From Actinomortierella ambigua (Eukaryota > Mortierellomycota > Mortierellomycetes > Mortierellales > Mortierellaceae): a stretch of DNA of 29,675 nt. Both the position numbers and the translations under genes were made by a program. Shown here piece after piece: positions 1 to 10,901 of this stretch (position 1 is the stretch's first letter; the number at the start of each line of letters is the position of its first letter). The notes beneath the pieces are model-generated. The model was not told the origin of the DNA, ran no database searches, and saw only the letters and a list, made by a program, of their open reading frames with translations. The stretch covers positions 1 through 29,675 of the forward strand of contig JAAAJB010000448.1 in the NCBI GenBank assembly GCA_016098155.1, read 5' to 3'.

Positions 1-25
1 TGTGTGTGTGTGTGTGTGTGTGTGT
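1..25. repeat. TG dinucleotide microsatellite at the window edge
   Basis: Perfect alternating TG from the first base to position 25. It lies just beyond the stop codon of the minus-strand kinase gene, so it probably belongs to its 3' flank. The true length is unknown because the window cuts it. Confidence 0.9.
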
Positions 26-61
26 ACGCAATTTTTTTTTATGATTCTAACCGCCTCAGTT

Positions 62-1796
62 TCAGTCCTGCAGCGTTCGCGTCCTCGACCTCGTCCAAAC
101 ATCAAGCCATCGCCGCTGTGCATCCTTGTGTCCCTTCTCCGCCGCCTTGAGATACCATTCGGCAGCCTCGAGATCGTTCTGTTCGACGCCACGACCGTCC
201 TCGTACATGCGTCCCAGTCGAAACATGGCCTCGGCATCGCCTCCCAGTTCGGACGCCTTGCGGAACCACAAGACCGCCGTCTCGTCGCTCTGCTCCACGC
301 CCTGCCCATCCAGATACATGGCGCCGAGAGCGATTTCGGCCACGACAAGTCCTTGGTCGACGGCCTTTTGGAACCAACTGGCTGCTTGGCGGTCATTCTT
401 CCGTGTCCCGACCCCGTCGCGGAACATCTCGCCCACGCGAAACTGTGCTTGCAAGTGGCCTAGGCGAGCGGCTTGATGGTACCATGCAAAGGCCTTGGCG
501 TCGTCCTTGGGGATGCCATCGCCCCTTTCGTACATTCTCGCCAGCGCCATTTGGGCCTCTGTGTCGTCCTTTATTGCCAATGGTTTCAGGGCTGCAAACT
601 CTCGCGACTCGTGTGCGGGTGTGCTGGTATGATTGGTATTATTGTAATTGTTGTTGGAACGTCCATTCAAAGAGAGTCCTGTGGGGGAGGCATTGCTGGC
701 CTGCCTCGTCCTCGCTCGCTGGGCCAGGGTGTGGGCTGTTAATCCCGGACTGGCCTGGCGACTAATGTTTTGTGCAGCTGCGAGGATGGGGGTTGTCGGT
801 GGTGTGGATATCGAGGTTGCTGTGACGTCTGCAGAGATGTTGTTTGTGAGTGGTTCCGAAAACATGTCGGCCGCCTCGGGCCGCTTGTGTGGATCCTGTT
901 CCCAGCATCGTTCGACCCACCGCCGATAGTCTGCTGGTGTGTCGTCCGGCAGATCTTCCCGCTCGCCACTCTTGACCAGTGACATGATCACCAGGTTGTC
1001 TCGGTGTTCCTTGAAGGGCGTGGTGCAATTGGCGGCCATTTCCCACATGACCATGCCGAGGGCGTAAATGTCCGACTTGGTCGAGTATTGGGGCCGTTTG
1101 GCCAGGATCTCGGGTGCCATCCAGCCGACGGTGCCCTTCATCACATCAGCCGAGACCCTGGATGCACTGGTGGTCTTGACGGTCGACATGCCAAAGTCGC
1201 AGAGCCGCACCTCCATATGGCGTGTCAGCAGCACATTGTCGCTCTTGAGGTCCTGGTGGAGGATCATCATCGAGTGGATGTACGCCAGACCGAGTGCAAT
1301 CTCGCGCGCAATGCGAGACTTTGTTGGCCAGTCCAATGGCGCCAGTGGTTGTTGTTGTAGTTGTTGCTGTTGCTGTTGTTGTTTTTGTAGTTGAGTTTTT
1401 GGTTTTTGTTGCCTTTCTTCGATGACGCGCGTCAGGCTCCCGCATTCGGCATACTCCATGATGACGACCAGGCGGTCCTCGTGAAACGTTGCGCCATAGA
1501 ACTGGATGATGTGTCGGTCTTGGAGTTTTTGCAGGAGCCGGATCTCGTGCTGGATGGCACCCTTTGTACTCTCCGACTCGCTGATCGAGAATTTCTTGAC
1601 GGCTACTGTTCGAACGCCCCATGCCCCTTTGTAGACGGTGCCGAACCCGCCTGAACCGAGCTTTGCGCCTAAGACAAGTTCAGGCTGTTTCAAATGGGAG
1701 AGAGTTCATGTTAACATTGAAGGTCCAACTTGTCATCCATTCAGGTACATCAGGGTAGCAAACTGCATTGTGTTCAAGCATGTGTACCTGGGCCAT
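62..1796 (-). CDS. TKL-family protein kinase with C-terminal Sel1 repeats (two exons)
   Basis: Predicted 543-residue serine/threonine kinase, complement(join(62..1684,1788..1796)). Motifs seen: glycine loop GSGGFG (about residues 12-17), VAVKK with the ATP lysine at 33, alpha-C Glu at about 50, catalytic HQDLKSDN (Asp148), DFG at 166-168 and APE at 193-195, so it should be active. The Gln in HQD makes it a non-RD kinase, which in this fold usually means it does not need activation-loop phosphorylation. A Gln-rich insert (about 95-115) sits inside the kinase domain after the hinge. A Ser/Thr/Asn-rich linker follows, then four to five Sel1 repeats (about 370-530), which are helical protein-interaction modules. 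Start choice: the long open frame has no ATG at its 5' end, but an AG acceptor precedes the Pro codon of PELVLG, and 103 bases upstream ATGGCCCAG followed by GTACAC gives an in-frame start, MAQPELVLG. Its neighbour at 2195-4358 is a paralogue. Substrate and pathway are unknown. Confidence 0.9.
1347..1398 (-). repeat. CAA/CAG tract encoding Gln-rich insert in the kinase domain
   Basis: The coding strand is mostly CAA and CAG codons, interrupted by Leu, Lys and Thr codons, giving a run of seven Gln and neighbouring QLQQQ. It lies between the hinge and the next helix of the kinase fold. The paralogue at 2195-4358 lacks it, so it was gained or expanded here, or lost there. Confidence 0.8.
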
Positions 1797-2194
1797 TGAA
1801 CTTTAGCTCTGTTAGATGGAGGTTGAGCAGATGAAGAATTGAGGTCTGTGTGAACAAGATGAGAATTCATGCAAGACGGGGGCGAGGGGAGGGGGGGGGG
1901 AAGAGAGACAGACAGACAGGCACATGCATCGCCTCACACATTTTGGTTCCAAAAACTCAATTTTTCCCTTTCCGCTGGAAGACAATGCTTGCCTTTGCTT
2001 GCCCCAGCTGGTGTGTTTGAGAACAGTAGTGGTATGAAGTAAGCTGGGCCATCGTCATCTTTTGCAACAAGTGCTCGTCTTTTACAGACTACATACATGA
2101 CAGTTGGAGGTTGAACACAGATGTTTTGAGCGAGGTTGAAGACTGGTCGCCACTAAATCGTGTGTAGGTAACACATGAGAAAAAAAAACATTCT

Positions 2195-4358
2195 TCAAAG
2201 GTAGACGATGGTGAAGAACTGTGGTAACAAAACGGGCGTAGGCTGAGCAAACTCTTCAAGACGTGCCTTGGTAGTGTCTCCAGATAGCTGCTCCTCTGCG
2301 AGTTTGGACCACATGGCCGCCTTCACAGGGTCCTTTGGCACACCGTATCCGTTCTCATACATCCATCCAAGGTGGAGCTCGGCAAGGGCATCTCCTTGGT
2401 TCGCCGCCTTTAAGAACCACGAGGCCGCCTCCTTCTCACTATGGTCGACGCCTCGACCTTGCAGGTACATCCAGCCTAGGGCGTATTGTGCTGCTGCATA
2501 CTCTTGTGTGGCTGCCTTTCGGAACAAGGCCGCCGCCTCCTGATCGTCCTGTTGGACGCCCATACCGCTAAAGTACATCTTCCCCAGATTGGTCTGCGCG
2601 GCCGAGTGGCCTTGGTCGGCTGCCTTGCGGAACCACACGAGGGCTTGCCCACAGTCCTGCTCAACGGCATGACCGTCACCTTCTTTGAGCAACGCACCCA
2701 GCGCATTTTGGGCGTCTGCGTAGCCATGTTCGGCAGCACTCCAAAACCATGAGACGGCCTCGACATGATTCAGTGATTCCTGATCACTATTACTCTGGCG
2801 ATTCTGGTATTTCAACCCAAGCTCATACTCAGCGGGTGGATACCCACGCTCGGCAGCTTTAACGAGCCAGTGGAATGCCTTGTCTTCACTCTGAGCGACT
2901 CCTCCCCGGCCTTGCTCAAAGAACTGAGCGATAGCATGGAATGCTTCAACATGGCCGTGGCCTGCTGCCCTCTCATACCATAGAAGCGCTTCTTCATCAT
3001 TCTGGGAAGATCCCCGGCCGTCCGAGTAGAGTTTAGCCAAGCGATACTGCGCTAGAGCGTTTCCGTGGCTGGCCGCTCGGTGGTAGTAGATAAAGGCTTG
3101 AGAATCATCTTTGGGGACGCCATGTGTGCCCTCCTCGTAGATGGTAGCCAGCTCCACCTGGGCCTCGATGACGGCGCTGGACGCTTGAATCGATAGAACA
3201 GCAATATCTTTGACTGGTGGCGATGCCTGCGATTGCTGGGGATCCATGGGTGCGTTTGGGGCATCGGAAGGTGTCTGGGTGCATGGAAGATGGGTTTGAA
3301 CGTCACTGAGAGTGAATGTTGGTACGGTGTCAGTTGAGGGCGTCAAAGCCGAAAAGCTGGAGAAGTTTGGTTCGATGAGGGTGTTCCATTCAAACCGGGA
3401 CTGGATGATAAACTCGACGGGGTGGAGATGGTCGGATTCTATGACATCTGCGTTGCCCATGGTCTTGTCAACGTCCATCGCCGTGGGACGATTGGTTGGG
3501 TTTGGATCCCAACACTGCTGGACTATGGCCCGATAGTCCTCTGGAGTGTGCCTAGGCAACGTCTCTCGTTCACCTCGTTCGATGAGCAGGGCGATTATGC
3601 CATGGTAACGTTGATTCCTGTACGGCTTGGTGCAGTTGGCAGCCATCTCCCACATGATCATTCCTAGCGCGTAAACATCAGATTTGGTGGAGTATCTCGG
3701 ATTGAGAGTAAAAAGTTCGGGCGCCATCCAACGAATGGTGCCCTTGCAAGAGTCCATTCTGGAAGCACTCGTCGTCTTGACGGTTGAAAGCCCAAAGTCG
3801 CACAGTCGTACCTCCATGGCCGCCGTCAGAAGCACATTTTCGCTCTTGAGATCCAAGTGCATGATGTTTTGAGCGTGCATGAAATCCAAACCTTGCGCTA
3901 TTTGTCGGACGATGCGTCTCTTGGTCGTCCAGCCTCCTCCCAACAACCGGCGGTCAATTGCTCGCTTCAGACTACCACTTTCGGCATATTCCATGATGAT
4001 AATCAGTTGACCATCCATGTGCGTTGTGCCTAGAAACTTGATAATGAATTGATGCCGCAGTTGGTCGAGAATCCGAATCTCATTCTGAATCGCGTCCTTT
4101 GCACTCTCCGTCGCGTTCACAAAGAACTTCTTGACAGCTACTGTTCGACCCTCCCAGCGAGCCTTGTGGACAATGCCATACCCTCCCGAGCCGAGTGTCG
4201 CCTCTATCACGAGGGTTGGTTCCTTGGAGAGAAATAAAAGACGCTTTTGTTACTCTTGTTGTTGTAGTAGTTGTTGATTTTGCTTGTTTGTTTTCGTGCT
4301 CAGGATACTAGTGGGACTAGTAAGCCTGATAGCCGTGATCCTGCGATTCCCTTACCAT
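2195..4358 (-). CDS. TKL-family protein kinase with eight Sel1 repeats (two exons, first coding exon is ATG only)
   Basis: Predicted 676-residue kinase, complement(join(2195..4222,4356..4358)). Seen: glycine loop GSGGYG, VAVKK with the ATP lysine at about 32, catalytic HLDLKSEN (Asp at about 125, non-RD), DFG at about 143-145 and APE at about 168-170. The activation segment shares the STVKTTSASR stretch with the kinase at 62-1796, which shows recent common ancestry. After a linker of about 90 residues come about eight Sel1 units, recognisable by repeated AxxxLGxMYxxGxGVxxD and A..WFxKAAxxG patterns. The large exon opens after TCTCCAAG with GAA CCA ACC, and 133 bases upstream CCC ATG is followed directly by GTAAGG. 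The join reads MEPTLVIEATLG in phase, so the first coding exon is just the start codon. Likely a cytoplasmic signalling kinase; partner and substrate are unknown. Confidence 0.88.
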
Positions 4359-4876
4359 GGGAGGGCCTGGGGACGCCAGGTATTGGAATAAAGAAAAGTT
4401 GGACCAAATGGGGAATGGAATTAACATGAGAGAGATGGATGATGATGGGGGTTTTTTTTGCAATGATGTGTCCGAGGAGTACTACCCGAAGATGCATGCT
4501 TTAGCCTGTGACCTTTCGCCCCCCCCCCACTCTAACAGTTGCACAAGATTTCCCAGCGATTACACCCACACTACCACGGCTTTTTGACGAAATAAAGAAA
4601 TCAATATGATCGGTTTGTTGTTGTATGTAGTAGAAGGGGATGATAAAAAAAGGGTCTTCTTTCTTAGGCACGATTGGGCCAGGCTAGCCAGCTTCGGCGG
4701 TCACGATCAGGGGCCGCGTTCTTGGGTGAGCTAGGCGAATCGTCCACTGGCGCGCTATTTTTTTTTTTGAAGGAGAGTGTATCCCGAGTTTGTGATATGG
4801 GTCAATAAGCGTCCTAATAACCGAGTGCTAGGAGGATGGCCAAGACATCGTTTCCATGATTGCCTAGTTGACAGAC

Positions 4877-7415
4877 TTACGCAGGGGCCTCAGTGGAAGG
4901 AGCTCCACCTCGCAGAGGCTTGACAACACGACCAAAGTTCAGACCAATGGCGTTCGATTTTTGAGCTATTTAATGATTTCCAACACAGACAACGATGGTT
5001 AGAGGTACATGTCATGCACATTCACAGAAGCGAAAAAAAAAAAAACATCGGGTGCATCCCAGAAAAACTTACAGCGCGCTTGTTCGAGTCGCTCACGGAG
5101 GGCTTGGATCTGGGTCTCAAACTTGTTGGCCTGAATGGTCTGCTTCTCCTGGACCTCGCGGAGCATAAACTCGAGGCTCTGGATGCGCTCATTGCGGGCC
5201 ATGAGCTTGCGCTCGGCAATAGCAACGTCCTTCTTGAGGGAAGTGTTTTGTTCGACGAGCTGTCGCTGGACAAGGGTGAGCTGCTCGAGGTTGCGCTCCA
5301 AGAAGGCCAGCTTGTTGTGCTCGCGCTGCCGGTTCTTGTCATTACTGCTGTTGCGCAACACCTGGTTGTACTGCTCGCGCGTCTCATCCAACGAGATTTC
5401 GAGCTCAACCACCTTCTCGCATCGGTTCTGCAAGTCGCGCATCAGCGCCTTCTTCATCACGTCAAAGTCGGCCAGTTGTTGCGCCATCGTCTTGCGCAGA
5501 CGCTCCATGTCGCGCTCACGCTCCGTCATGTCCTTGGCCTCCCACAGTCCACTGCTTCGTGTGACGCCCGAATTGTTGCTGGATCGGGCCTCGATTTGTT
5601 CGCGCAGCTCCTCGTTGCCACGCTTAAACTCGGACAGGCTGATGTTGAGCCGCTGAATCTCTTCGTTGCGGCGCGCAATATCCTGCTTGAGGTCCTCCAG
5701 CTCTTGCTGGGCCTGCTCTCGCTTGGCCGCATACTGGGCCTCGAGCTTGTGGCGCAGCTCCGCAATGGTCTCCATCACATCCAGGCTCGAGTTGGCCTCC
5801 TCGTCGGCAATCGTCTTGTCAAGCAGCTCCTCATACTCTAGCTCTGCTGCTGTCAGACGCATCTCCAGATCATCGCGCTTCATCGTCAGAGTCGCGTTCT
5901 CGTGGTTGAGATCTGTAATCGTCTGTTCGTGCTTCTCAATCACCGACCGCTGCTCTGCCAGTTCCTTGCGAACTGCCGCCGCCTCCTCTGCTGTCAGACC
6001 GGCAGGTGACTCGAGTTTAAAGAGCGTCTCACGCATCTTGGTTTCCTTGGCCAACATCTCACCCGCAGGATCTAAATCTGCCATCATCTGCACCATCTTC
6101 TCCTGCTTCTTCTTCTCCTTGTCGCCGTCCGAGGTGTTCTTTTGGGCAACGCGCATCTCCATCAGCGTCTTCTTGAGCTCCTCCATCTCCTTGGACAGCT
6201 CCTGGTTGACTTCCCGCAGGCTATCGACCGTGATGGCACCCTCCTTGTTCTCGAATGACACCTTCTCGAGTTGCAGACGCAGCTCGTTCAGCTCGTGTGC
6301 AGTCTTGGAAGAGTCTTGATCTCGAAGATAGTTGAGCTCCTCCTTCATAGCCTCAAGCAGCTGCAGTTTTGCCTGAAGCTCCGCTTCCTTCTCCGCCAGT
6401 TGGTCCGTCAGCTCACTCTCGTGTCTCAAAAACTCTTCACGTTCATCCTGCTCCAAAGCAATCGCCGGGGTCGAAGGCCGCGAGGCATCCTGCTGAGCCA
6501 TGTAACTCGGCACGCTCGACAGCGGTGTCATAGACGTTGAGGACGATCCTGCTCCAGATTGCATCTTTTCCATCGACACCCATTCTGTCTTGGGAACCGT
6601 GCCTCCGTTTCGCCAGATGGTGATTTCGCCTTCCAAGGCCGAAATATATTGTTGGAAGGTGAGAGCCTCGGCACGTACCCGCTTGAGCATGATCTTGAGC
6701 TCCGCCGCGGACAGCTCCTGGTTGATCTTGGCCTTGTTCTTGATGTTCTTGGCACGCATACCGAAGCGGAGAGTAGAGACCGTTTCAGTGTCGTTAAACG
6801 AGGAGGGCGAACAGTTGATAATCAGCGTCGTCCGTGAGTTGCCTCCGAGCGATTCTTGCAGGATACGGGTCAGCTTACTGTCACGGTAAGGAACGTGCGT
6901 TGACTTGCCGTCCGTCAGCGCATTGATGACCATGCCCAAAGCCGACAGCGATTTGTTGATCTTCTTGGCCTCCTCCAGTGTCTGACCCGATGCACCTGTC
7001 TTGCCCACCTTTTCGGAACCAGCAAGATCGACCAGGTACAGCTTGCCGCTCTTGACCGATCCATCTATCACGTTCTTTTGCGAGATGGTGATTACAAAAA
7101 TGGAGTGACTGCGGGATGACTCGGCGTTCATGTCTTTGTGGTTAAGGAGGGAAAAGAGGGCAATACGCGGTGAGCAAGTAGCACGGTTGTTAGATTTTTT
7201 CCCTGCCATATGAAAAATAGCAAAAGCTCATCGGCGACCTCAACGAGTATAGAATGCACGAAACAACATACTGGTGTAGGCAACCATTCGGTTATTAGCA
7301 CCGCGACGCATAACTTCATGGATCTCGCCAATAGAAGATACATAGACCTCCACCAAGCCCTTCACATAGACTCCGCGAAGCTTCTCCTCGTGAATAGGCA
7401 AATTATCGTTGACAG
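4877..7415 (-). CDS. Kinesin-1 heavy chain, 5' exons with the P-loop not found
   Basis: Conventional kinesin heavy chain, the microtubule plus-end motor for vesicles and organelles. Three exons fit in phase: complement(join(4877..4965,5073..7133,7272..7415)), about 763 residues. The first visible exon begins [19 protein letters not shown]. The join across 7134-7271 restores [14 protein letters not shown] (switch I). [15 protein letters not shown] (switch II) and [14 protein letters not shown] (microtubule-binding loop) follow, then the neck and a coiled coil of over 500 residues. The last exon restores ARSQKSNA and ends [12 protein letters not shown], the fungal version of the autoinhibitory IAK tail. 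All three acceptors and both donors are canonical. An acceptor at 7416-7420 demands at least one more upstream exon, for about 170 residues including GQTGSGKT, but I find no such coding sequence between 7416 and 14428. The gene is either split by a very long intron, misassembled, or 5'-truncated. Confidence 0.9.
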
Positions 7416-8033
7416 CTATAAAGTTTTCAGGGGTAGGAAGAGGGGGACAAAATAGAAAGAGTCGAAGCACGTTGCTTTGGGTTAGTTGGGGAGGCACTCT
7501 GACTCAGAACATTACACTCAAAAGGGGCAGAGGATGAGGAGAACGAGGGGGGGGAAGGAGGGGCAGGGGGTGTTTGTGGACTACAATCCTCACCAAGAAG
7601 GAAAGCGCGCGCGCGCAAAGAGTGGCGGTGGGAAGAAGAGAAGGGGAGGATGGAGGGAGGGGAGAGAAGGAGAGCAGCAGGAGTATTATACTTTTTGGTG
7701 TTTTTCTCGTGCCACTCTTGGGCAGTTGATACTTCTATTTTCCCTTCGTGTTGTTGGTTTGCTCACTCCTTGTGTCCCTTTGCGGGTGCACATTGACACA
7801 CACCCAGCGTGGAGAGGATGAAAGCGATAGGTGAAGGGATGGGGCAAGGGTATTATTGGTGTGCGAGGCAGAACGACGGACACACGTACACAGAGAGGGG
7901 AGAGCTTGTGTGTATGTGTGTGTGAGGGGAAAGAGGGAGAGAAAACAGGAGGGAGATTGAACGCGTTGTTGTTTTGATGCTGTTGTTGTTTGTGTTTTGA
8001 CAAAGAAAAGGTGGGTGCCTTTTTCTTACACAG

Positions 8034-8054
8034 TGGGAGGGAGGGAGGGAGGGA
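8034..8054. repeat. GGGA tetranucleotide repeat
   Basis: About five tandem GGAG/GGGA units, embedded in the purine-rich upstream zone of kinesin. Confidence 0.7.
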
Positions 8055-8252
8055 AGGGAGCGAGGGAGAAGACGGTGATCTGTTGCGAGGGCAAGGTGGC
8101 TAGTTAAAAACGGGCCCTCCCTCAATTGCTGTTCGCGATAGCCAGCTAGCCAGCCAGTGGTTCAAGTGACTCTATCAAGTTTCCGTTTCTCTCGTCGTTG
8201 CGGTTGCTGTCGCTGAAGATTTTGTTTTGTCTTTCGGGTTCCTCTGCCTCGA

Positions 8253-8276
8253 GGGGGGGGGGGGGGGGGGGGGGGG
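8253..8276. repeat. 24-base poly-G run
   Basis: Uninterrupted G24 on the plus strand (C24 on minus) after a CTCGAG. Such runs are prone to length error in sequencing and can form four-stranded DNA. Confidence 0.9.
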
Positions 8277-8379
8277 CGCAGTGAACGCGTTGAACTATAG
8301 ATGGATTTGTAGCTTCAGACGTTTTGTTCGTGTTTCGATAAACGCACCCAATCGAAGGCAGGCGTGTGTGTTGACAGAC

Positions 8380-9115
8380 CAAGGGCAATGAGAAAGAGGA
8401 AGAAGCAGCAGAAAGAGGAGGACGACGACAACGACGAAGACGACGTACGACGACGAGGAGGAGCAGGAGGAGCAGGAGGGAAGGGGAGGGGATAATTGAA
8501 AGACAAAAAAGAGAGGACGAGGAGGAGGACGAGGAGGAAGGGGGCAGGGAGGGGAAAAAAAAGGAAAGAGAGAAGAGAAAACAGTGTTGCCCGGAGCGGG
8601 ACCGAAAAAAGAAAAAAAATTATCACCACTTACTACGTAGACTACAGGTATCAAAAGGTAGGGAAACTACTAGGACAACACACGCCCAAACAGGACAGAC
8701 AGAAAAATGGGTCAACGAGAGCAGAGGATGAGGTTCACAATGAGAAAGAGAAAGAAAGAGAAAGAGGAGGCTGCAAAGCGAGACAACGAGAAAAAAAAAG
8801 AAGGATAGAAACAAAGAAGGAAAGGAAAGAGAAAAGGGCCAATTCAGAGAGAAAGAAAGAGAGAAAGAAAAAAGGGATGGTTGGGGTCTAATCAACAATA
8901 TTTGAATAAGGAGAAAGGGGTTGGGGGACGGAGGAGAGGGAAGGGGAGGGGGTGCAGAGCGAGGGGAGGAGTGGGGAAGAGAAAGAAAGAAAGACAGACA
9001 GACAGAGAGACAGATAGACAGACATGGAGAAAAGGAGCAAAAGAAAAAAGAGAAGCTGTGAGGGTGAGAGGGGGTCGAGAGAGGGCGCGCGAGGGGGTGG
9101 AGGAGAGCGAGCGAG
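8380..9115. repeat. Extended polypurine (GA/GGA/GAC-rich) tract
   Basis: About 730 bases in which the plus strand is overwhelmingly A and G, with internal GACGAC, GAGGAG, AAAGAAAG and GACAGACA blocks and few pyrimidines. The 131-residue plus-strand open frame inside it (8496-8891) is nearly all Lys, Arg and Glu, which is what random purine sequence encodes. Confidence 0.75.
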
Positions 9116-9876
9116 ACAACATCCTGGCCCATCCCACACCCAATCCTCTCATTGTTGTTGCTGCTGCTGCCAGCTGCTGCTGCTACTCTACTCCTGCTGC
9201 TCCCTGTGTGTAGAATAGAACAACAGCCAAAAAAGGCGCTGTGGGTGAGTTGCATCGAGCATTTTTCGGGTCCAGTGAGGTGCTGGATGGGACGCGCCAC
9301 AACTCTCGAACCCACTACCTCTGCTGGATCGGTATGGCAGCAGGACAGTCGTTGGCCGTTGGCGAGAACAGCCGTTCGATGTAGGACACTCTTTGGTATG
9401 AACACAAGGGAGTGTCAGGATGGGTCACCGACCAGGGAAAAACAGAGAGGCATCGAAAGAGGGAATGGATAGGCAAAGGAAAGAAGGGCAGTGACACACT
9501 CCCCTCCCTTCCTCCTCTCTCTCGCCTAACGATCACTTTTTCGATTTCAGATGGCCGTTCGCCCCGACGGTGATGACGGACAGAGCCAAGCGTGTCTGTG
9601 GGGAAGGGGAGGGGCGGGGGGAGGAACGAGAAAAGAAGAGCGGTGGATGACACTCTTCCCACACACATGCACACAACCACGCTTCGCTCTCGGTCTCTTC
9701 TCTGTTTCTGTCATCACGCACACGCATATGTTTTTTTTCCTGACATAAAAATTCAAGAGCGTGAAGAACGAGCACGCCCGAGCAACAAGAATGGTAACAA
9801 TAATAAATTTAAAAAAGTCGATCTAGGTCCCCTTCTATTATACAATGTCAGAGGACAGAAGGGGGGGGCAAGTGGG

Positions 9877-10783
9877 TCATAACTCGCGCCAGAACACAAA
9901 AGCACGTTTGTACACCCGCCAACAAGGATAGGAAATCGGACACAGCATGTAGGGGGAAAAACAAGGGGGATGGTTATCATTCAGTATCCACTCTGTTGTA
10001 CATACTTTTTTTTCTGGGGGCGTAAAAAAAATACCACGGCGTGCTAGTCGAGTGAAAAGAGGGAGGAGGCGATTCAAGGTGTCGAGGATGAGCAAGAAGG
10101 ACTGGAGGAAAAGAGAGAATAGCTATAGCAGAAGTTGGATGGACAGGATCAAGAGAGGCAAAGGAGGCAAGAAGATCACGAGCTGTGAAAGGGGTTCAGA
10201 GAAGAAGAAGAAGAAGAAGAAGAAGAAAAGACGACACTCTTTGATAGGAATGATATCAAACTGATGGATGGCTTTGTCAGATGATGCTTGGTTCGTTTCA
10301 CGGATACATGCTTGAGCCTCGCATCCCAAGCTGGGCCCGTACACTGGATCGTGATTCAACGGTACTTTTATTACCTGGAGAGGAGAGAAAAAGAAGCAGG
10401 CAGCTAGGTAGGTAGGTAGTGATAGAGGGCGAGGGCAACAGACAAAAACAACAAAACAACAACAAACAACTCTGCATTCAAACGGAAAACAAAGGAGGTG
10501 ACCAGTACGGGGAGTATGTCCAAGAAGGGCAGCATGCATCAGAGCCGGTTTCTTGGGGTCACCTGCAAGGTTCCACACTTAGGGGGTGAAAAAAAAAACG
10601 ATGAGGAGGTCTTGGACCCTTGACGGCCGAAAAAGAAAGAAAAAGGAAAAGAATGGCGGAATGGTGGTTATAGGCGCGTTGCCTTTGTGAGATATCATGG
10701 TAATCCTTTGACTTGGCTGTGCGGTATTCCCATATTATAGCCGAGCGGATACACGAACGCGACGAAAACCACGAGCTACTCAT
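9877..10783 (-). other. Possible short spliced gene of unknown function (exon-like segments)
   Basis: Four open segments on the minus strand have fitting splice signals, but I could not chain them in phase. From 10783 an ATG opens MSSSWFSSRSC and runs to about 10690. After CTTGCAG at about 10565 comes GDPKKPALMHAALLGHTP. After CTCTCCAG at about 10378 comes VIKVPLNHDPVYGPSLG and about 30 more ordinary-looking residues. After CTTTTCCTCCAG at about 10109 comes LLILDTLNRLLPLF followed by TPPEKK at a GTATGT donor. Residue composition is normal, unlike the surrounding low-complexity frames. No family is recognised, and these could be chance. Confidence 0.2.
10201..10227. repeat. GAA trinucleotide repeat (nine units)
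   Basis: Nine perfect GAA units on the plus strand. On the minus strand it forms a TTC polypyrimidine tract between two of the exon-like segments of the 9877-10783 region. Confidence 0.85.
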
Positions 10784-10879
10784 CTACTTCTTCATTTGAG
10801 CTCAAAGTTGGAAACGAGTGAAAACAACTCAGTCAACTAGCCGTGTGTTTTAGTGTTCCATGATTGGGAAGATCAGGCC

Positions 10880-10901
10880 AAAAAAAAAAAAAAAAAAAAA
10901 A
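10880..10901. repeat. Poly-A run of 22
   Basis: Uninterrupted A22 on the plus strand. It has no flanking duplication or element sequence that would identify it as a retroposed tail. Confidence 0.85.

Larger units (their letters stand above)
7416..9876. other. Non-coding stretch upstream of kinesin, strongly purine-rich on the plus strand
   Basis: No recognisable protein. The part next to kinesin is a polypyrimidine tract on the minus strand ending in TATAG, the 3' end of an intron. Beyond it lie GA-, GGA- and GGGA-rich sequence, a 24-base G run and a long polypurine block. Open frames here are products of low complexity (runs of Arg/Lys/Glu on plus, Ser/Pro/Leu/Phe on minus). Confidence 0.6.

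Noticed and set aside
5014..5841. 275-residue plus-strand open frame rich in Leu
   Set aside because: It lies antisense to the kinesin coiled coil, whose heptads and matched splice sites prove the minus strand is coding. The frame is the complement of Glu/Gln/Lys codons.
8496..8891. 131-residue Lys/Arg/Glu-rich plus-strand frame
   Set aside because: Purine-only DNA lacks the T needed for stop codons, so it stays open by composition alone.
9240..9380. Possible tRNA B box (GGTTCGAG on minus near 9307-9316)
   Set aside because: The flanking bases do not form a T stem or acceptor stem, and no A box is placed correctly.
8623..9405. 260-residue minus-strand frame with Ser/Phe/Leu/Pro runs
   Set aside because: It is the pyrimidine complement of the polypurine block, with no domain. 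Its VSYIERLF segment at about 9360-9385 recalls kinesin VSYxEIYMEKIRDLL, but only four or five residues agree and the rest diverges, so I do not take it as the missing exon.
10880..10901. Poly-A run as the tail of a retroposed copy
   Set aside because: No coding remnant upstream and no target-site duplication. Long A or T runs are frequent across the whole window.
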